The notes under the pieces: model-generated
Told to the model about the DNA's origin: nothing
The model's input: only the letters and a program-made list of their open reading frames with translations
Databases searched by the model: none
Made by a program: the position numbers and the translations under genes
Shown: one piece after another, positions 40,738-53,821 of the stretch
How positions within the stretch are numbered: the stretch's first letter is position 1
Layout of the letters: every line of letters starts with the position of its first letter
Assembly (NCBI GenBank): GCA_013397795.1
Contig: VZTJ01000255.1
Coordinates: 1,668,248-1,732,247, forward strand
DNA: 64,000 nucleotides
DNA from: Orthonyx spaldingii
Taxonomy: Eukaryota; Chordata; Aves; Passeriformes; Orthonychidae
Direction: 5' to 3'

Positions 40738-43700
40738 TGAGTGATGATCCAGCTAGCACTCGAAGAACATAATATTTTGGTAGGGAATAGGGCATCATTC
40801 CTAAATGGAAAAAAAAGCCCTCAACAGCAGTTTTCTATGTAAACACAGTATATCTAAAGATTTCAAAGGTAAGCAATTTAAAAGAAATCACACTGTTGGT
40901 GTAAATGATTATGAAAAACTAATACATCAAAATAGTGTTTGTTCTGCAGCAGCTTGATGAAATGCCAGTCATCCCATACATATTTTTGCCATAGTCTTAT
41001 GACACAGCAAAATAAATAGTTGGCTTTTTACCCTCTCAAGAAATCTTGAAATAAAGTGCCACTCTGCCACATCCATTGCACACCATTAGGCTATGACACT
41101 TTAATCTAAATTACCAGTGTATTTGTTCAAAGATTACTAAAAAAAAAGTATTTAAGCAGAATGCATGTGTCCTTTTCCAGAAAAAGCTCTCATTCATTTA
41201 AATTAGTCTTGAGGAGCCAATACTCGGTTCATAGTTTACAGAGAATGCATCAGAGGCATTGAAAGAATTTCAGTTACACCTTTTCTCATCATTTTGGTGG
41301 GTTTATTTGGGGAGGCTTATTTGTTTTTCTTGTATCAATTGGAAACAAACTGAAGGCAAGAACATAATTCTGACTAATTCTTGAAACTACAAGCCACCAG
41401 AATACAGATTAGATAAAGGGGGGAGGGGTGTTGGAAATCAAAACAAAACTCATATTCAATCTACTTTATACTGAAAATAACTTACATGTCCCAAAATTCA
41501 CTATTTCCTCCCCACTGAAGTAACAAGTCTTTTTTTCTAGTTCACATATCTGATTTTATAGAGTTGCCTAAACCACAGTCCAGATCATCACAGAACTTAC
41601 TCTCTCGCATAAACAGGCTCTGCATCTTATATTGGGTATCTAAGAAACATTTTTTCCACTCTAATTATGTTGCTTTGTCTTGAAAACTAGTAAAAAAGGT
41701 ATATTCATAATGGAAATTACAATCTATTAATAATGTCTGAAAACATGCAGGTTTTCTACATAGTTCAAGTTTATATAAAATAATTACCACCTTGGTGGTT
41801 TCATCAATAATTTTCACATTTGTTCAATGTAAATAAAAATTGAGTTACAATCAATTTCAGTGTGAACTCACAGAACATGATACAAGCATTATTTTTGTTA
41901 GGTCAAAAATGAAATTATTTAAAAATCCCGATTTTAAATGTGTTCTTAATACAAAAATAAAATAGCATTTGACAAAAGGCTTGTACTCTCTTCTTTACTA
42001 AGGCAATTACTTCTTGGGCAGAAATTACTAAACTGCCCCACTCCCATCCCCTGAGCCCCAGCCTAGGTTTAGGGGAACGCAAGGGGCCTATTACCTATGC
42101 AGGAGTCAGAAAAATCCCACCTGACTGCCTCCACGGTTCTAGGTAACACACTGTGCTATGCTGGGAGAGGTGAGATTCTGCCCTTCCCAGATATTTGGTG
42201 AGACTGACAAATAATAACGTGAGAAAAATCAAAGTGAAACACAGGTATCTACCACTTCACAGAGTTCAGCTTAATACAATATTCAAGAGATACCAAAAGA
42301 TGCTTTTGTAGACAGAAGAGATCCTCTCTTGCAAACATGGCCAGGATCAGAACTCCTTTAAAAGACAGGGTGGAAAATTACAGAGCAGTTGTTGCCTTTT
42401 ATCCCACATAACAAAAACAGTTTAACTGTGAAAATATGCAACACAAAATTTGAGCTAAATATCTTTCAAACAGTTCACTCAGATCCAGGCAGCCAACATA
42501 CATAAATCTTCACTGCAGCCATATGCAACCTCTGCTCTTGTGATGATCCACATGTGGAGGGAGGGAGGTAGAAGAGCTGGCTGCCAAGAACTCTTGGGGA
42601 TGTCTTCAAGCAGCTACTGCTGTGCTCCCCACAACAGCCCCTGCTGCTTCAGTCACTCGCAGAGCGACAGGAGACTGACTTGCCTCTCTGGAGAGATCTC
42701 TGGCTCTCATTTCTTCATAAAGTACCAGTGAGACTTTGGGAACTGTGGAGTCCTTTACACCACTACCACTTAAGTCAGCTTTCACCTAGGTCATCACAAC
42801 TAAAATTGCTGATCTTCTGTTTTCCACTAAACTTCACAGAATGGCACTGCATTAGTTAAGTATTCCTCTGCCTTTAAAGTCTCTAGTGTGTGAAAAGCCC
42901 TCTGATTTCTCCTTTAACTTTTTACTTTGAATTGGGAAAGACACTCATTTATCAATTACCACATTACTTAAAATAATACTGCTTATCAAAAATATATTTC
43001 AAATAATTAATTTTAACTCATTCAAACCATGTAGCCAAACCCTGAGTATTTAAGTCAAGAGTTTAATATCATTTCAGGTAGGTACCTTTTAGTTACATTA
43101 ATAAACTTTGTTTCACTTGCCAGTAACCATAAAAAGCTATTGATTCATAAAACTTCATATTAACTGTGGGGTTTTTTTCATTTCTCTGAGTACAGATAAT
43201 GTATCTTTTCAGATAGCAATATTTAATTTAAATATATTTATAAATATTCTTAATTATGACTGTTGTTATGTTGGACAACAGTGACTCAACGTTAATTATG
43301 TTAAATTTGCAGTGTGCCAAACTAGCTTACATAGAAATTTATTAAAAGTCATATGTTCAAGAACTGGTTAAAAAGACTAAAAATACTGAATATATAAATA
43401 ATTTTAAAGATAGTTTGCATTTTCAAGTAGTTATTTTGAATTAATTATCTTCTTTCCCTCAAGTCATTCCTTTTCTAAGTGTGTATTTTAAGTATTGAAA
43501 AACACTTCCACTTAAACCCACACCACTTCAAGTCAGATGCATGGACAAACTGAAGGGATCATGAGCTCTTTCGTACACAAAAGTAAAATTTTGAACCAAC
43601 TGAATAAGTCATGAAGATAAACCATTTGTATGCAGTGAAATGGCATTTTCACTTTGACAGCTTCAAATATCTGGTTTAAAACTGGTGGTTTTTAAAAAAT

Positions 43701-45204
43701 AAAATGTAACATTTAAAAGCTATCAGAAGTACACTACATTCATTTTATTCCAGAATGCCACCATAGCACATCCTGACGGAGGCTGTCATGGATACAGAAC
43801 CAGACCATTCAGATTTACCCATGGCAATTTTCTGTTCTAGCTTAGATCCTTATTCACAGGAGCTTCTGCTTTTGCCTGTGGTTTTAGTAAGTCAGAATAA
43901 ATCATCCTTTCAAGTTGTACTTCACCTTCTCTCAGAGTCTCTTCAGAAACAAAACTATGAATTTACTATTCACAGAAAATAAAGGACAACATTATCATCT
44001 ATTTTTTTTAAATCAGATCTCTGCCAAATCAATTTGTCAAAAGGAAAACACTTGGAAACAACTTTAAAGCTTGATTGTAAACCTACTCTTCTGAGTATAT
44101 TAACACACTTCTTCCACATGCCTGGGAGACACTACTTTTTTTCCCTTTTTCATTGAGATCTTTGAGAATTGAAATATTTTTCTCATTCCATAAAAAATGT
44201 TCAATGTCAAGTGTGAGAAAAACTCTACCACTGCCCAATGTTGTCAGTGAAACTATCACTGAGCTCAAACACAAGTTGCTCATCTAGTTTAGAACCTCAA
44301 TACAGTGACTTCCAAGAAAAAGCATTCATAGTACTAAAAAACTCCTTAGATTTAATTTAAATTACAACACTAAGAGAATAAAAAAATTGAAAAGTCTGAT
44401 TTGTTTGGGAAAACAGAAGTCCATCAAAACACCACAAGAAAAAATTTAGCAAAATTAATAATAAAATAAAACCACAAAAATCCAAACTGTTACAGTCTTC
44501 TGATTAATTATGACCTATTTTCTTGTGAGACTGGAAAGGTCATTGGTATCTTCAGGCCATCAGCTATAGTCAATTAGAATAATGAGGTTTATTTTTTATT
44601 ACTACCAAATTACCATCAAACTTCACAGAATAATTAAGATCTTAAACCACAAAAATATAAAATGAAATCACAGAGGTAAAGGCCATGTGGGTAGAACAAC
44701 ATCTTTATGTCTTTATATCCACTTTGTGGCATTCTATCTTCTACATATCTCAATATACCAGCATTCTGAACATCTTTTCTGAAGAGACATTCAGATAAAA
44801 TAAAAAGCCAGGTTCAGGGTCATCTGTGTAACTTAAGGCATATCTTACCTACACTACCACCTGAGAAAGAGGTATTTGCATTCCAGTGACAAAACCATAT
44901 ACAATCACTTAACTCAACTGGAAACCATACAGTTGAATTTTGCTGATTTTGAAGACAAGGTTTGCTTCCACAATGTGTGTACACAGTATCATATATTTTA
45001 GTTGAAAAAAGATTAACAGTTTTATACAACTGTAGTAACATACCTTTGTGCACTACCATCTTAGCTTTTCAGAGCACTCACTGTTGCTATCATTTCAGCA
45101 ATGACACTAATTACTCACCTACTGAAAGGAGCAGGGCATAACTTACAGCTGATCCATTTATCATGTTTGGGAGAACAATATTACAACTTTATCCTGACCT
45201 CATT

Positions 45205-45287
45205 GAAGAAATCCCAGCTCATGGCAGGGGACTGGACTAGATGACCTTCAAAAGTATCTTCCAACCCAAATTATTCTATTTTTCTAT
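45205..45287 (+). mobile_element. CR1 LINE 3' tail fragment
   Basis: It contains GGGGACTGGACTAGATGACC, then TATCTTCCAACCCAAATTAT and a degraded ATTCTAT tail. Element sense is plus. It faces, tail to tail, the minus-strand CR1 that starts 374 bp further right. Confidence 0.8.
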
Positions 45288-45660
45288 AAACTTATCTTCT
45301 CATCTTTCTGAAAGTTAGGCAATAAATATGCAAAGCATTTTAAAATGAAGTATCTAATCCATACATTGAGTTCACAGTCATTATAAGGGACAGGGTTGAA
45401 AGCTCTCTGGCATTTCAGTTTTAAGGGATTCTTCTGCTGGCATGAACACAGAATCTTGTTACTTTGCAAAACCATGCTTTCAAGATTTTTTCGGTAGACC
45501 TCATGAAAAGAAAATAAAATACAGGGTGATTTCAGTAGTTTGCAACTAAGTGCTCTCTTTGGAATTTGATTTATAAAAAAAAAAAACACCAACAAGAACA
45601 ACCCGTTCTTCAAATGCAAACTTGGGATTTTTTCCAGAAAATTCATCATGTTTGTTGAAA

Positions 45661-46112
45661 AATCATAGAATGGCTTGGGTTGGAAGAGACCTTAAAAATC
45701 ATCTAGGCAGCAACCACCTGCCAGGGACAGGGATGCCACACACTGGGCCCCATCCAACGTGGCCTTGAACACTTTCAGGGATGGGCCAACCACAACTTTT
45801 CTGGGCAACCTCTTCCAGTGCTTCACCACCCTCTGAGTAAACAATTTCTTCCTAACATCTAAACTAAACTTTCTCTCTTTCAGTTTAAAACATTTTGGCC
45901 CTTGTCCTGTCACGATGTGCTCCTGTGAGTAGCCCCTCTCCCACATTTTTGCAAGCCCTATTTAGGTATTGGAAGGTCTCCCTGGAGCTTTGTCTTCTCA
46001 TTGCTGCACAGCCCCAGCTCTCAGCCTGTCTTCATAGGAAAGGTGCCCCATCCTTCTGATCATCTTTGTGGCCCTCCTCTGGATCTGCTCTAGTAGGTCC
46101 ACGAATGTGGAA
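45661..46112 (-). mobile_element. CR1 LINE 3' fragment, about 450 bp
   Basis: AATCATAGAATGGCTTGGGT starts the copy. CATCCAACGTGGCCTTGAAC, CTGGGCAACCTCTTCCAGTG, CTCAGCCTGTCTTCATAGGA and GTGGCCCTCCTCTGGATCTG follow in the canonical order. Element sense is minus and it is 5' truncated. The 84-aa minus-strand ORF at 45692-45946 lies inside this 3' part and is not a gene. Confidence 0.95.
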
Positions 46113-47050
46113 GGCTTCTCTAAATCAAGTGAGAACATTGCATAGTGGAATGCAACAGAAATTTAACTAGAAAGATCATAGTAACTCTAGAAACAAACAT
46201 GGAAAGGGACATACAAGGGGTGGTCTGAAATGGTGTCATCAAGGTCTCACTCAGATAAGCCTTAGATTTTTAACTTCCACAGCCATGAAGATGCTTTTAT
46301 TGAACACATCAATTATTCTTTTCTAGAGTATTAAAAGTCAAAACTACATAAATATGTTTTTGAAACTACTTCAAATCTGCATATAGACTATTTACCAGAT
46401 AGGAATATATAGTACTGTAGTCTACAATCTTGGCAATTGGACCACATGAACTTTTCATATCTATGACTGAAACATAAAAAACACATAAAAATACGAAGAA
46501 AAGTCTGATTTCTGAATAATGTATAGCCTTGCATAACTGAGGTGATCAGTTATGTGTCTACATGGCATTTTCAGTGAACAAGTGCTTATGTATTTCAATA
46601 AAATCATAGAGAGTTTACACATATCAGTGGGACCTCCACTAGCCCTTAACTTTCTCTGTGAAATAGCATTCATGAAGTTAAAAGGCTGTGACTACCAGCA
46701 GTTAAGTAAACATCTACCTTCTAAGAATGGCCTTCAGTAGCCACAGGGTGGCAGAACTATACTTCAGTATAACCTGTACCTCCAGGACAGTGACAGTATT
46801 TCAAAGAGTGGATTTTTCCCCCCTTACATTACAATAACGTAAAATACTTGCTCTGTGTCCAGTGGGTGCTTTTAACACCAGGAATTAGAGGTGGGGGGAA
46901 AAAGTCTGTATATGCCAGTACAACTACACAGCAGTTCTATAAACATTAAAACACTGCAACAGGTTACTGACCTCTGTGTTTCTATATTGATAAAATATTC
47001 AAGTCATAGAGTAACTGATTACTAAAATCACCATCAATTTTACTTCATAT

Positions 47051-47545
47051 AGAATCAAAGAATCACAGAATGGCTTGGGTTAGAAGGGCCCTTAAAGATC
47101 ATCTAGTTCCAACTCCCTCCCTTGAGCAGGGTCAATTAGACCAGGTTGCTCAGAGTCCCATCCAACCTGGCCTTGAACACTTCCAGGAATGGGACATCCA
47201 CAGCTCCTCTGGTCAACCTGTCCCAGTACCTCTCTGCCCTCTGAATAAAGAATTGCTTCCTGATATCTAACCTAAACCCTGTAAAACCATTCCTCTTGTC
47301 CTATCATTACCTGCCCATCTAAGTCAGTCTCCCTCCTTTTTATAAGGCCTATTTAAGTACTGAAAGGCCACTGTGAGGCCATGCTCCAAGTTGTTCTCCA
47401 GGCTGAACAATCCCAACTGTCTCTGTAGGAAAGGTGCTCCAGCTCTTTGACCATCTTTGTGATCCTTCTCTGGACCCTTTCCAACAAGTCACCATTCCTT
47501 GTGTTGAGGACCCCAGAACTAGCCACATAATTGCCTTATGGACTA
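47051..47545 (-). mobile_element. CR1 LINE 3' fragment, about 500 bp
   Basis: AGAATCAAAGAATCACAGAA is followed by TGGCTTGGGTTAGAAGGGCC, CCAGGTTGCTCAGAGTCCCA, CTCCAGGCTGAACAATCCCA and GATCCTTCTCTGGACCCTTT. All are CR1 landmarks in order. Element sense is minus and it is 5' truncated. Confidence 0.95.
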
Positions 47546-50500
47546 TTCCTCCACTCTCCATTGTAAGAGGACAAAGATAGTTGCAAACACCTGTTAAGAG
47601 GAACAGACATCAAACGATTTCTGACAGCTTTAAGCAAATTGGGCAGACTGTCATTCATCTTGATGATGAAACACATTTTGAAGAGGCCAAGAAGGAGATG
47701 ACAAGTGGGAAAGAAGTAGGGAGAGGAAAGAAAAATCATGTGGAGGAAACTGGTTATTTTTTAGGTTTCCTCTTTTGCAAAGGGGATGGGGAAACAGTGG
47801 AATAGTACACAATACTAACATCAGACGAGTATCTGAGAAAACAGATGAGAAAGGATGGATTTTTCTACAGTGCAATCACAGGAAGAGAAGCCAGAGGTCA
47901 TCAGGGAATAATTCTAATTGCTGGATAAGAAGACTGAATGCTCAAGAGCAAAGACTAGGAAAGCACACAGAAGAAAGACAAAGCCAAGAGCAGGGGCTAA
48001 AATGTGCATGACAAAACCATCAGATTTAGAAGAAAGCAACTAAAAGAATCAATGTGTGTTAAAGCCCGTTCCATCTAGATTTTAGACTAGAAATCAAGAT
48101 CACCAAGTTTTGCACCTTTTTTGTGGAGAAACAGCTACAGAACACTTGCTTTCACTTTCTGCTGCTGTGACGGATTATAGTGAACAATTCCTGACAGTTT
48201 ACTTGATCTTAGTGCTAATTTACTTTTTAAGAAGTGTTAAACGGTTACGTGCTCATGAAACTAAGAATGCTAGAAAAGGCAAAAAGCTAAGTGCTCCAAA
48301 ACTGAAGTCCCCTACAATCAGCTTACTACAGGAAAAGGCACAGGTATTCCTGATTTCATCACTTGTTAAAACGTGAGTGTTTGAACTCCCTTAGGGCCCT
48401 TTTTCTACACTTAAATTGCATCAAAACGTCTAAAAGTCTGGTTAATGCCATTCCAGCATGAACTCTTGTATTACAGGGATGCCTGTATTACTGTTTAGCT
48501 GCAAGGTGCTTCAAGTATAAAAGGAATTTTTACATGTAGCTTTTCATAATTGACTTAGAAGTTTAAGTAGGAGTGACAAGATCTGAAGTTAGCTGGAGCT
48601 CTGAACTAGATCCATTTAATTTAGACCGTTTCCTTACAACAAACTCAGATCGATTGAAACACTTCTTCACTGAAAAGATACATTTGTTTTAAGCATTAAA
48701 GAAATCTAGATTGAAAGAGAAAATCAAAACTAATTAGATGACCAGAATAAATAAGACTTACAGACAAATTCTGTTTGTGGGTGAGAAGTAGTAGGAGAGA
48801 ATGGAGAGGGTTGCCCGTCTCCAAGCTCTATTACACACTGCAATCACAAAAGCCACGAGCAGTGAAGCCTGCACAGTCATGTCTTCTTCTAGTTCATTAC
48901 TCTGTTTTACACTGCCTTCTGCAGATCAAAAAGAAGCACTTGTATTTTAGGAAAAACAGAGTTTCCATCATATACATATTTTATTACTGTAAGACCATTA
49001 TTTCTCACATTCACCACCTGCAACATGTTTATGCAGTCACTGCTACCTCTATAATCCTAACTAGCCTAGCTAGAGAAGTACACAGATAAGCCTGGTCTGG
49101 GATGGGCAAAGTGGCACTGAAAATGTCAGAAGGATTTTTTGCACCCCATAGACAAAAAACTGCAGGAGCTTTGCTATACACACAGGACTGTACAAACCTT
49201 ATCTGGACAAGAAGAAAGCTCTTACTGTAGGAAAGAAAAATGCTCTAACTCAAGAGAGGCTTCAAGGAGCAGACTTACTAGGGGAACTGTGGCCTTCTCT
49301 CTGCTTCCTGTGAGTACAACCTGCCAGTGTGAGCTTTTGAAGCATTAGGACAGTTGGGAATGGTACAATCCCCACAGAGGAAGCTGTGGTTCACATATCT
49401 GCTGGGAACACAAGAGAAAACACAGGACACCTGACCTCTTACACCGGAAAACTGCTGAATGCCCTGACCAAGCTGATGATAGAGTTAGTAGATTCCTTTT
49501 CTCCAAGGATTCATCCAGAATCTAGATTTCATACCAGAGTATTTTACTGAAACAGGAGATCTCCTTTTTTCTCTCATACTTTACTCAACATATGTTCCAT
49601 TTCTAACAGAGATTTTATTCAGTGTTCCAGACCAACTACCTAGAAAATGTTCTGATATTGACCACTCTCATTAACACCCAGTGTCAATCCAACAAATAAT
49701 AATTCCTCTCAGCGCAGAAGGGACATACCAGGTCAGGAGGGGATGTGACAGGAAATATAGTCTAAAAAAAACTTACTGTGAAGATGCATATGATGTATTT
49801 GTACTGTGTCGTAAGTTTCACAACATGTCTTAAGAAACTCAGTTTAAGGAAATACTTTGTACTAAAGTAAAATATCACTCTAATTAAGCTCTATCAAATA
49901 GGTTACTAGAGAAACATATGAGTTCTTGTTTGAAAACATCAGATTTGAATGTGCTCTGTTCTCTACTTTTCAGAGATAATCAATGAATTAATACTTTAAA
50001 TCCTTTGGGTACGTACAGATTTAAGGCAGACTCAAATCCATTTTTAGGCAACTGTCGCATCAATACTTCTTAGATTATTTAAACAAACAAGCAAAAAAAT
50101 GTCCAACCAAACAAACCAGAAGCTAAATATCAAAAGAAAAGTAAAACTTTTTTTTGTGAAACAAGTTGCTGTTTAAATTCCCAAGGGCACTGTGAATGTA
50201 GGCACCTATGAAAGTCTGCATAAGGCTACAGTTAGGTGCTTACTTCCAGAAGTGAAGAATTTAAAACTTGTATACTTTTGGTTTTTTCTATCAGTTAAAT
50301 TGACATCTTGTTCTTCCATTTATATACATGCAAACGATTTGCAGCTTGTTGAGAGTCTGTTCTTAAGCATCTATCACTACCCAGACATTTAACTGGTAAG
50401 CTCAGCGAGTCTCTAGGGTTTGTGAATATTGCTCCTAGAACCAAATATCAGATGATTTGTGGAGACAGACCTACATGCCTAACTGAAGTTTGTGAATTGA

Positions 50501-50756
50501 ATGCCAATCACTAGAATCCCACTACATTTGAAAAAGCTAAACAGTGCCAAGCAGGAAAAAAAAAAAGGTTCTAGGAGCATTTTTTCCTTGTTTCTAAAAT
50601 AATATTTATTTTTAAATTTTAAGGGCAATAATGACCTTGTTAAAAACCACTAAATGTTAGAAATAGCTAATAATTCAAGTTAAAACACTTTCTTCTGTAA
50701 CTTAATGGGCATAAATTAACAGACATAGAATTCCTGCTGAACACAAGAAAATTATT

Positions 50757-50962
50757 TTTACCATGAGGATGGTTAAACATAGAACAGATTGTCCAAAGAG
50801 CTTGTGGAGTCTTCATTCATAGAGATATTCAAAACACCTCTGGACACCATCCTGGACAATCTGACCTAGCTCACCCTGCTTAAATAGGGGGGTTTGACTA
50901 CATTATGTCAAGAGGGCCTTTCCAACCTAGACAATTCTGTGCTTTGTGTGATTCTCTGTGGT
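50757..50962 (+). mobile_element. CR1 LINE 3' fragment (plus orientation)
   Basis: ACCATGAGGATGGTTAAACA, then AGAGCTTGTGGAGTCTTCAT, GATATTCAAAACACCTCTGG and GAGGGCCTTTCCAACCTAGA, ending with ATTCTGTG-type tail units. Element sense is plus, antisense to KLHL32. It belongs to a subfamily like that of the 29343-29590 copy (GGAGATATTCAAAACCC type). Confidence 0.88.
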
Positions 50963-53790
50963 ACAGCTGAGAAGACTATGAATGTACTGCATGCATGTAA
51001 GAGCATATTAGTCCCATATGACTGATTTATTCCACATTCCAATCTTCTTGAAGATATTTTATCTCATAAGAGGAAACAGAAGGGGCAAAAGGGGGAAATT
51101 CTATCAAAACCATAGCAAATGCACATGCCTCCACATCTCTGTCAGGTGTCCCAGTAGGGCACATTTATGAGTTTCACTCTTTTCCATTTATTGAAACTGC
51201 CTAGGAATCCTTTTAACTCCTGTCTAGAAATAATACCAATCCAAACCAAATGTACTGTAGCACTAAACATTTCTTTTGTCACAAGCAAGTACTTTTTATC
51301 TTCTTTTTTTTTTAGGATAGGAAAACTTGGTAGCAATGCGAGTGCAACTATTGTTTATATGAAGCTTGATGATTATTTCACTCAATAAACAAAAATAATA
51401 ATTTGCAAGCAATACATGCATGCACTTTTTTTATTTTTCCAATTAAACTCAATTAAGACTTCAATTCAGTTGATAATATACAATAATTTACTGTTATTTC
51501 AGACCCTGTAGAGTAGCTAAGCCATCTTCCTGGGGAGATGAGAAAGATGACATAGGACACACGGGATACTCAATCTCTTCTGAATCAGTATCTCAAGTGG
51601 CACTAGACATTCCTATTCCAGAGAGTAAGTTGAGCCCTGAGTGACTCCTGACAAAGCGCAAAAGAATTTATTTTCTTTAACTAAGTTTCAGTGAGGGTAT
51701 TTTCAAAGTTTTCCAACAGATGGTCATCAAACAAAAGAAATCCAAGCAATTAAAAGCATCTTGAATAAATTTCCAACAATCATTAAAAAGTTTGCTTTTA
51801 AATGTAATGCTTCTGAGAGCCAAAAGCTAAGGCAACAAAGCAGAACATATCAGAATTGAGTCACACTAAGAAGCCTTCTTGAAAGATAATTGTGCTAACT
51901 ATGATGTCTGGAAAAGCCACAGCTCCTAGAGGTCACAGTGGACATCTCTATCAAAACTACACTGCCAGGCTGAGAGGAAAATCAAAACAAAAGGAAACCA
52001 TGAATTACCAAAGGGACAAGAGTGGCCTATTACTGTTACTATGATATCCCACAAAACAATGAAGGTTTTCCTGGATATGGTAACAATGAAACTCTACAAG
52101 AGAGCCCTGAAGAGATTTCTTCCTCCAAACCTCTTCTTCATGGACACGTGTAAGGCCAAACTAGTTCCTTCATTCCTAACAGTGTTATTGAAGTATTTGA
52201 AGAAGTCAAAGTTCTAACTAAAACTGAAAGATCCACAATCTTTTTAGCAGAGCACAGAGTTATCAGGCTTGTATTACACAGGTCTGCGGGGATTTTGTCA
52301 CTTCAGTGTTGGCTGGTTCGGGATTTTTTGGTAGTGGAAAAGAACTTACATCAAACAATTTATTTGACTAGATCTTATGCTTTTAATTGCTTTAACTGTG
52401 CACTTTATCTATCTACAAGATTTCACATTAGCATTTTTAATTATTTAAAATACATTAAATATTGCTGCTACCAGCATGATCAGGGATTAACTTCTTAATA
52501 ATCACTCTTGTTTGAGAGTAAAGCATTTGATTCCAGCTGCTATGAACTTTCAAACAAGCAAAAGCAACATTTGCTGACATAAAAGGGACAATCCACTCCA
52601 TAAAGGAATGATGATAAAATTTAACTGCCTATGTCCAACAAAACAATACTATTTTATACTGGACACTTTGCAAAATTTAAAAAAGTTAACTTGCTTGGGA
52701 GAAATCTGAATTACTGTATTTTATTGTATTATTCTGACTTATATGCTGTATCACAACACTTCCACATTAATTTTACTCCAACTACTTTTTCATTAGTTTA
52801 GATTCCCAGTCTCTAATCCACATGGAAGCTACCCAAGTTGCTTTTACATTTGGACCACAGCAAATTATAAAATTTAAATATATTACTGTTAGTACACCTC
52901 TAGAAAATCAATGGGACAGCATGACCACTAAAACCAACAGAATTTCTAAACCAAAATTTCACACAGACTGATTTAGGAAGGAAAATGCTAACTCAGGCGT
53001 TAACACTAGAGAGTAGTTCTGTTTCAATCACAGATAAGCCGTGATCAGAAAATAAACACATTGTAAGATATGAAATAGCCAAAATAAACTAGTCATGGTG
53101 GTTTCCTTCCCTCTCACTAAATGTATCTCCTGGAATAAAACTGTACCTGAAGTTCTCACCTCATAAAAAATAAAGTTTGTAGGGCTGAAGATTACTGAGA
53201 GAAGCTTGAAAAAATCTAACACCAGGCTTATGACTTCTACTGGGAAGTGTCTGAATTTATGTGATTAGTGATGTCTGGGAACTGACTTTTAGACTTTGAA
53301 TGCTTGAGAATGACAATGCTAAGATTAAAAGCCATTCAATGATATAACAAGTGGAAGCTATTCATCAATGTCTTGAGCTGGGAACAGAGACATACTGGCC
53401 CAAAAAATGCTGACTGGCATAAAGCTGGCCTGAAGCACCCACTCATCCTCTTCAACGGCCAAGCCCAAGCATACTGCAGATACATCCAAGAACTAAGAGG
53501 ATAATTAAATTGTGTTTGATTTCTCTTTACCAAATGGCACACACAGTAAGCTGGATTTGAATCAGGGAATTTGCAGGGGACAGACTGCTCCTCACCTTGC
53601 CAATGAACTGAGCCATTGTATTGTACATGATCCAGCCCTCTCAGCACAGACTCACTGCTTTTTTTCCATCTTTGGACAGTAAGATGTCTAATGCAGCCAG
53701 GAAGTGCAGGACTACTTTGGCCAGGTTTATTCATTTACCCGGCAACACTACAGTCACCCGCATCCAATCAGGAAACAACTGATCTCCAAC

Positions 53791-53821
53791 AAATAAATAA
53801 ATAGATAAATAAATAAATAAA
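53791..53821. repeat. (AAAT)n microsatellite
   Basis: About eight AAAT units, one of them changed to AGAT, make a 31-bp tract. This is a likely polymorphic marker with no sign of function. Confidence 0.95.

Noticed and set aside
45284..45649. 121-codon minus-strand ORF between two CR1 pieces
   Set aside because: There is no recognisable domain, the composition is typical of translated intron, and no splice context was seen.
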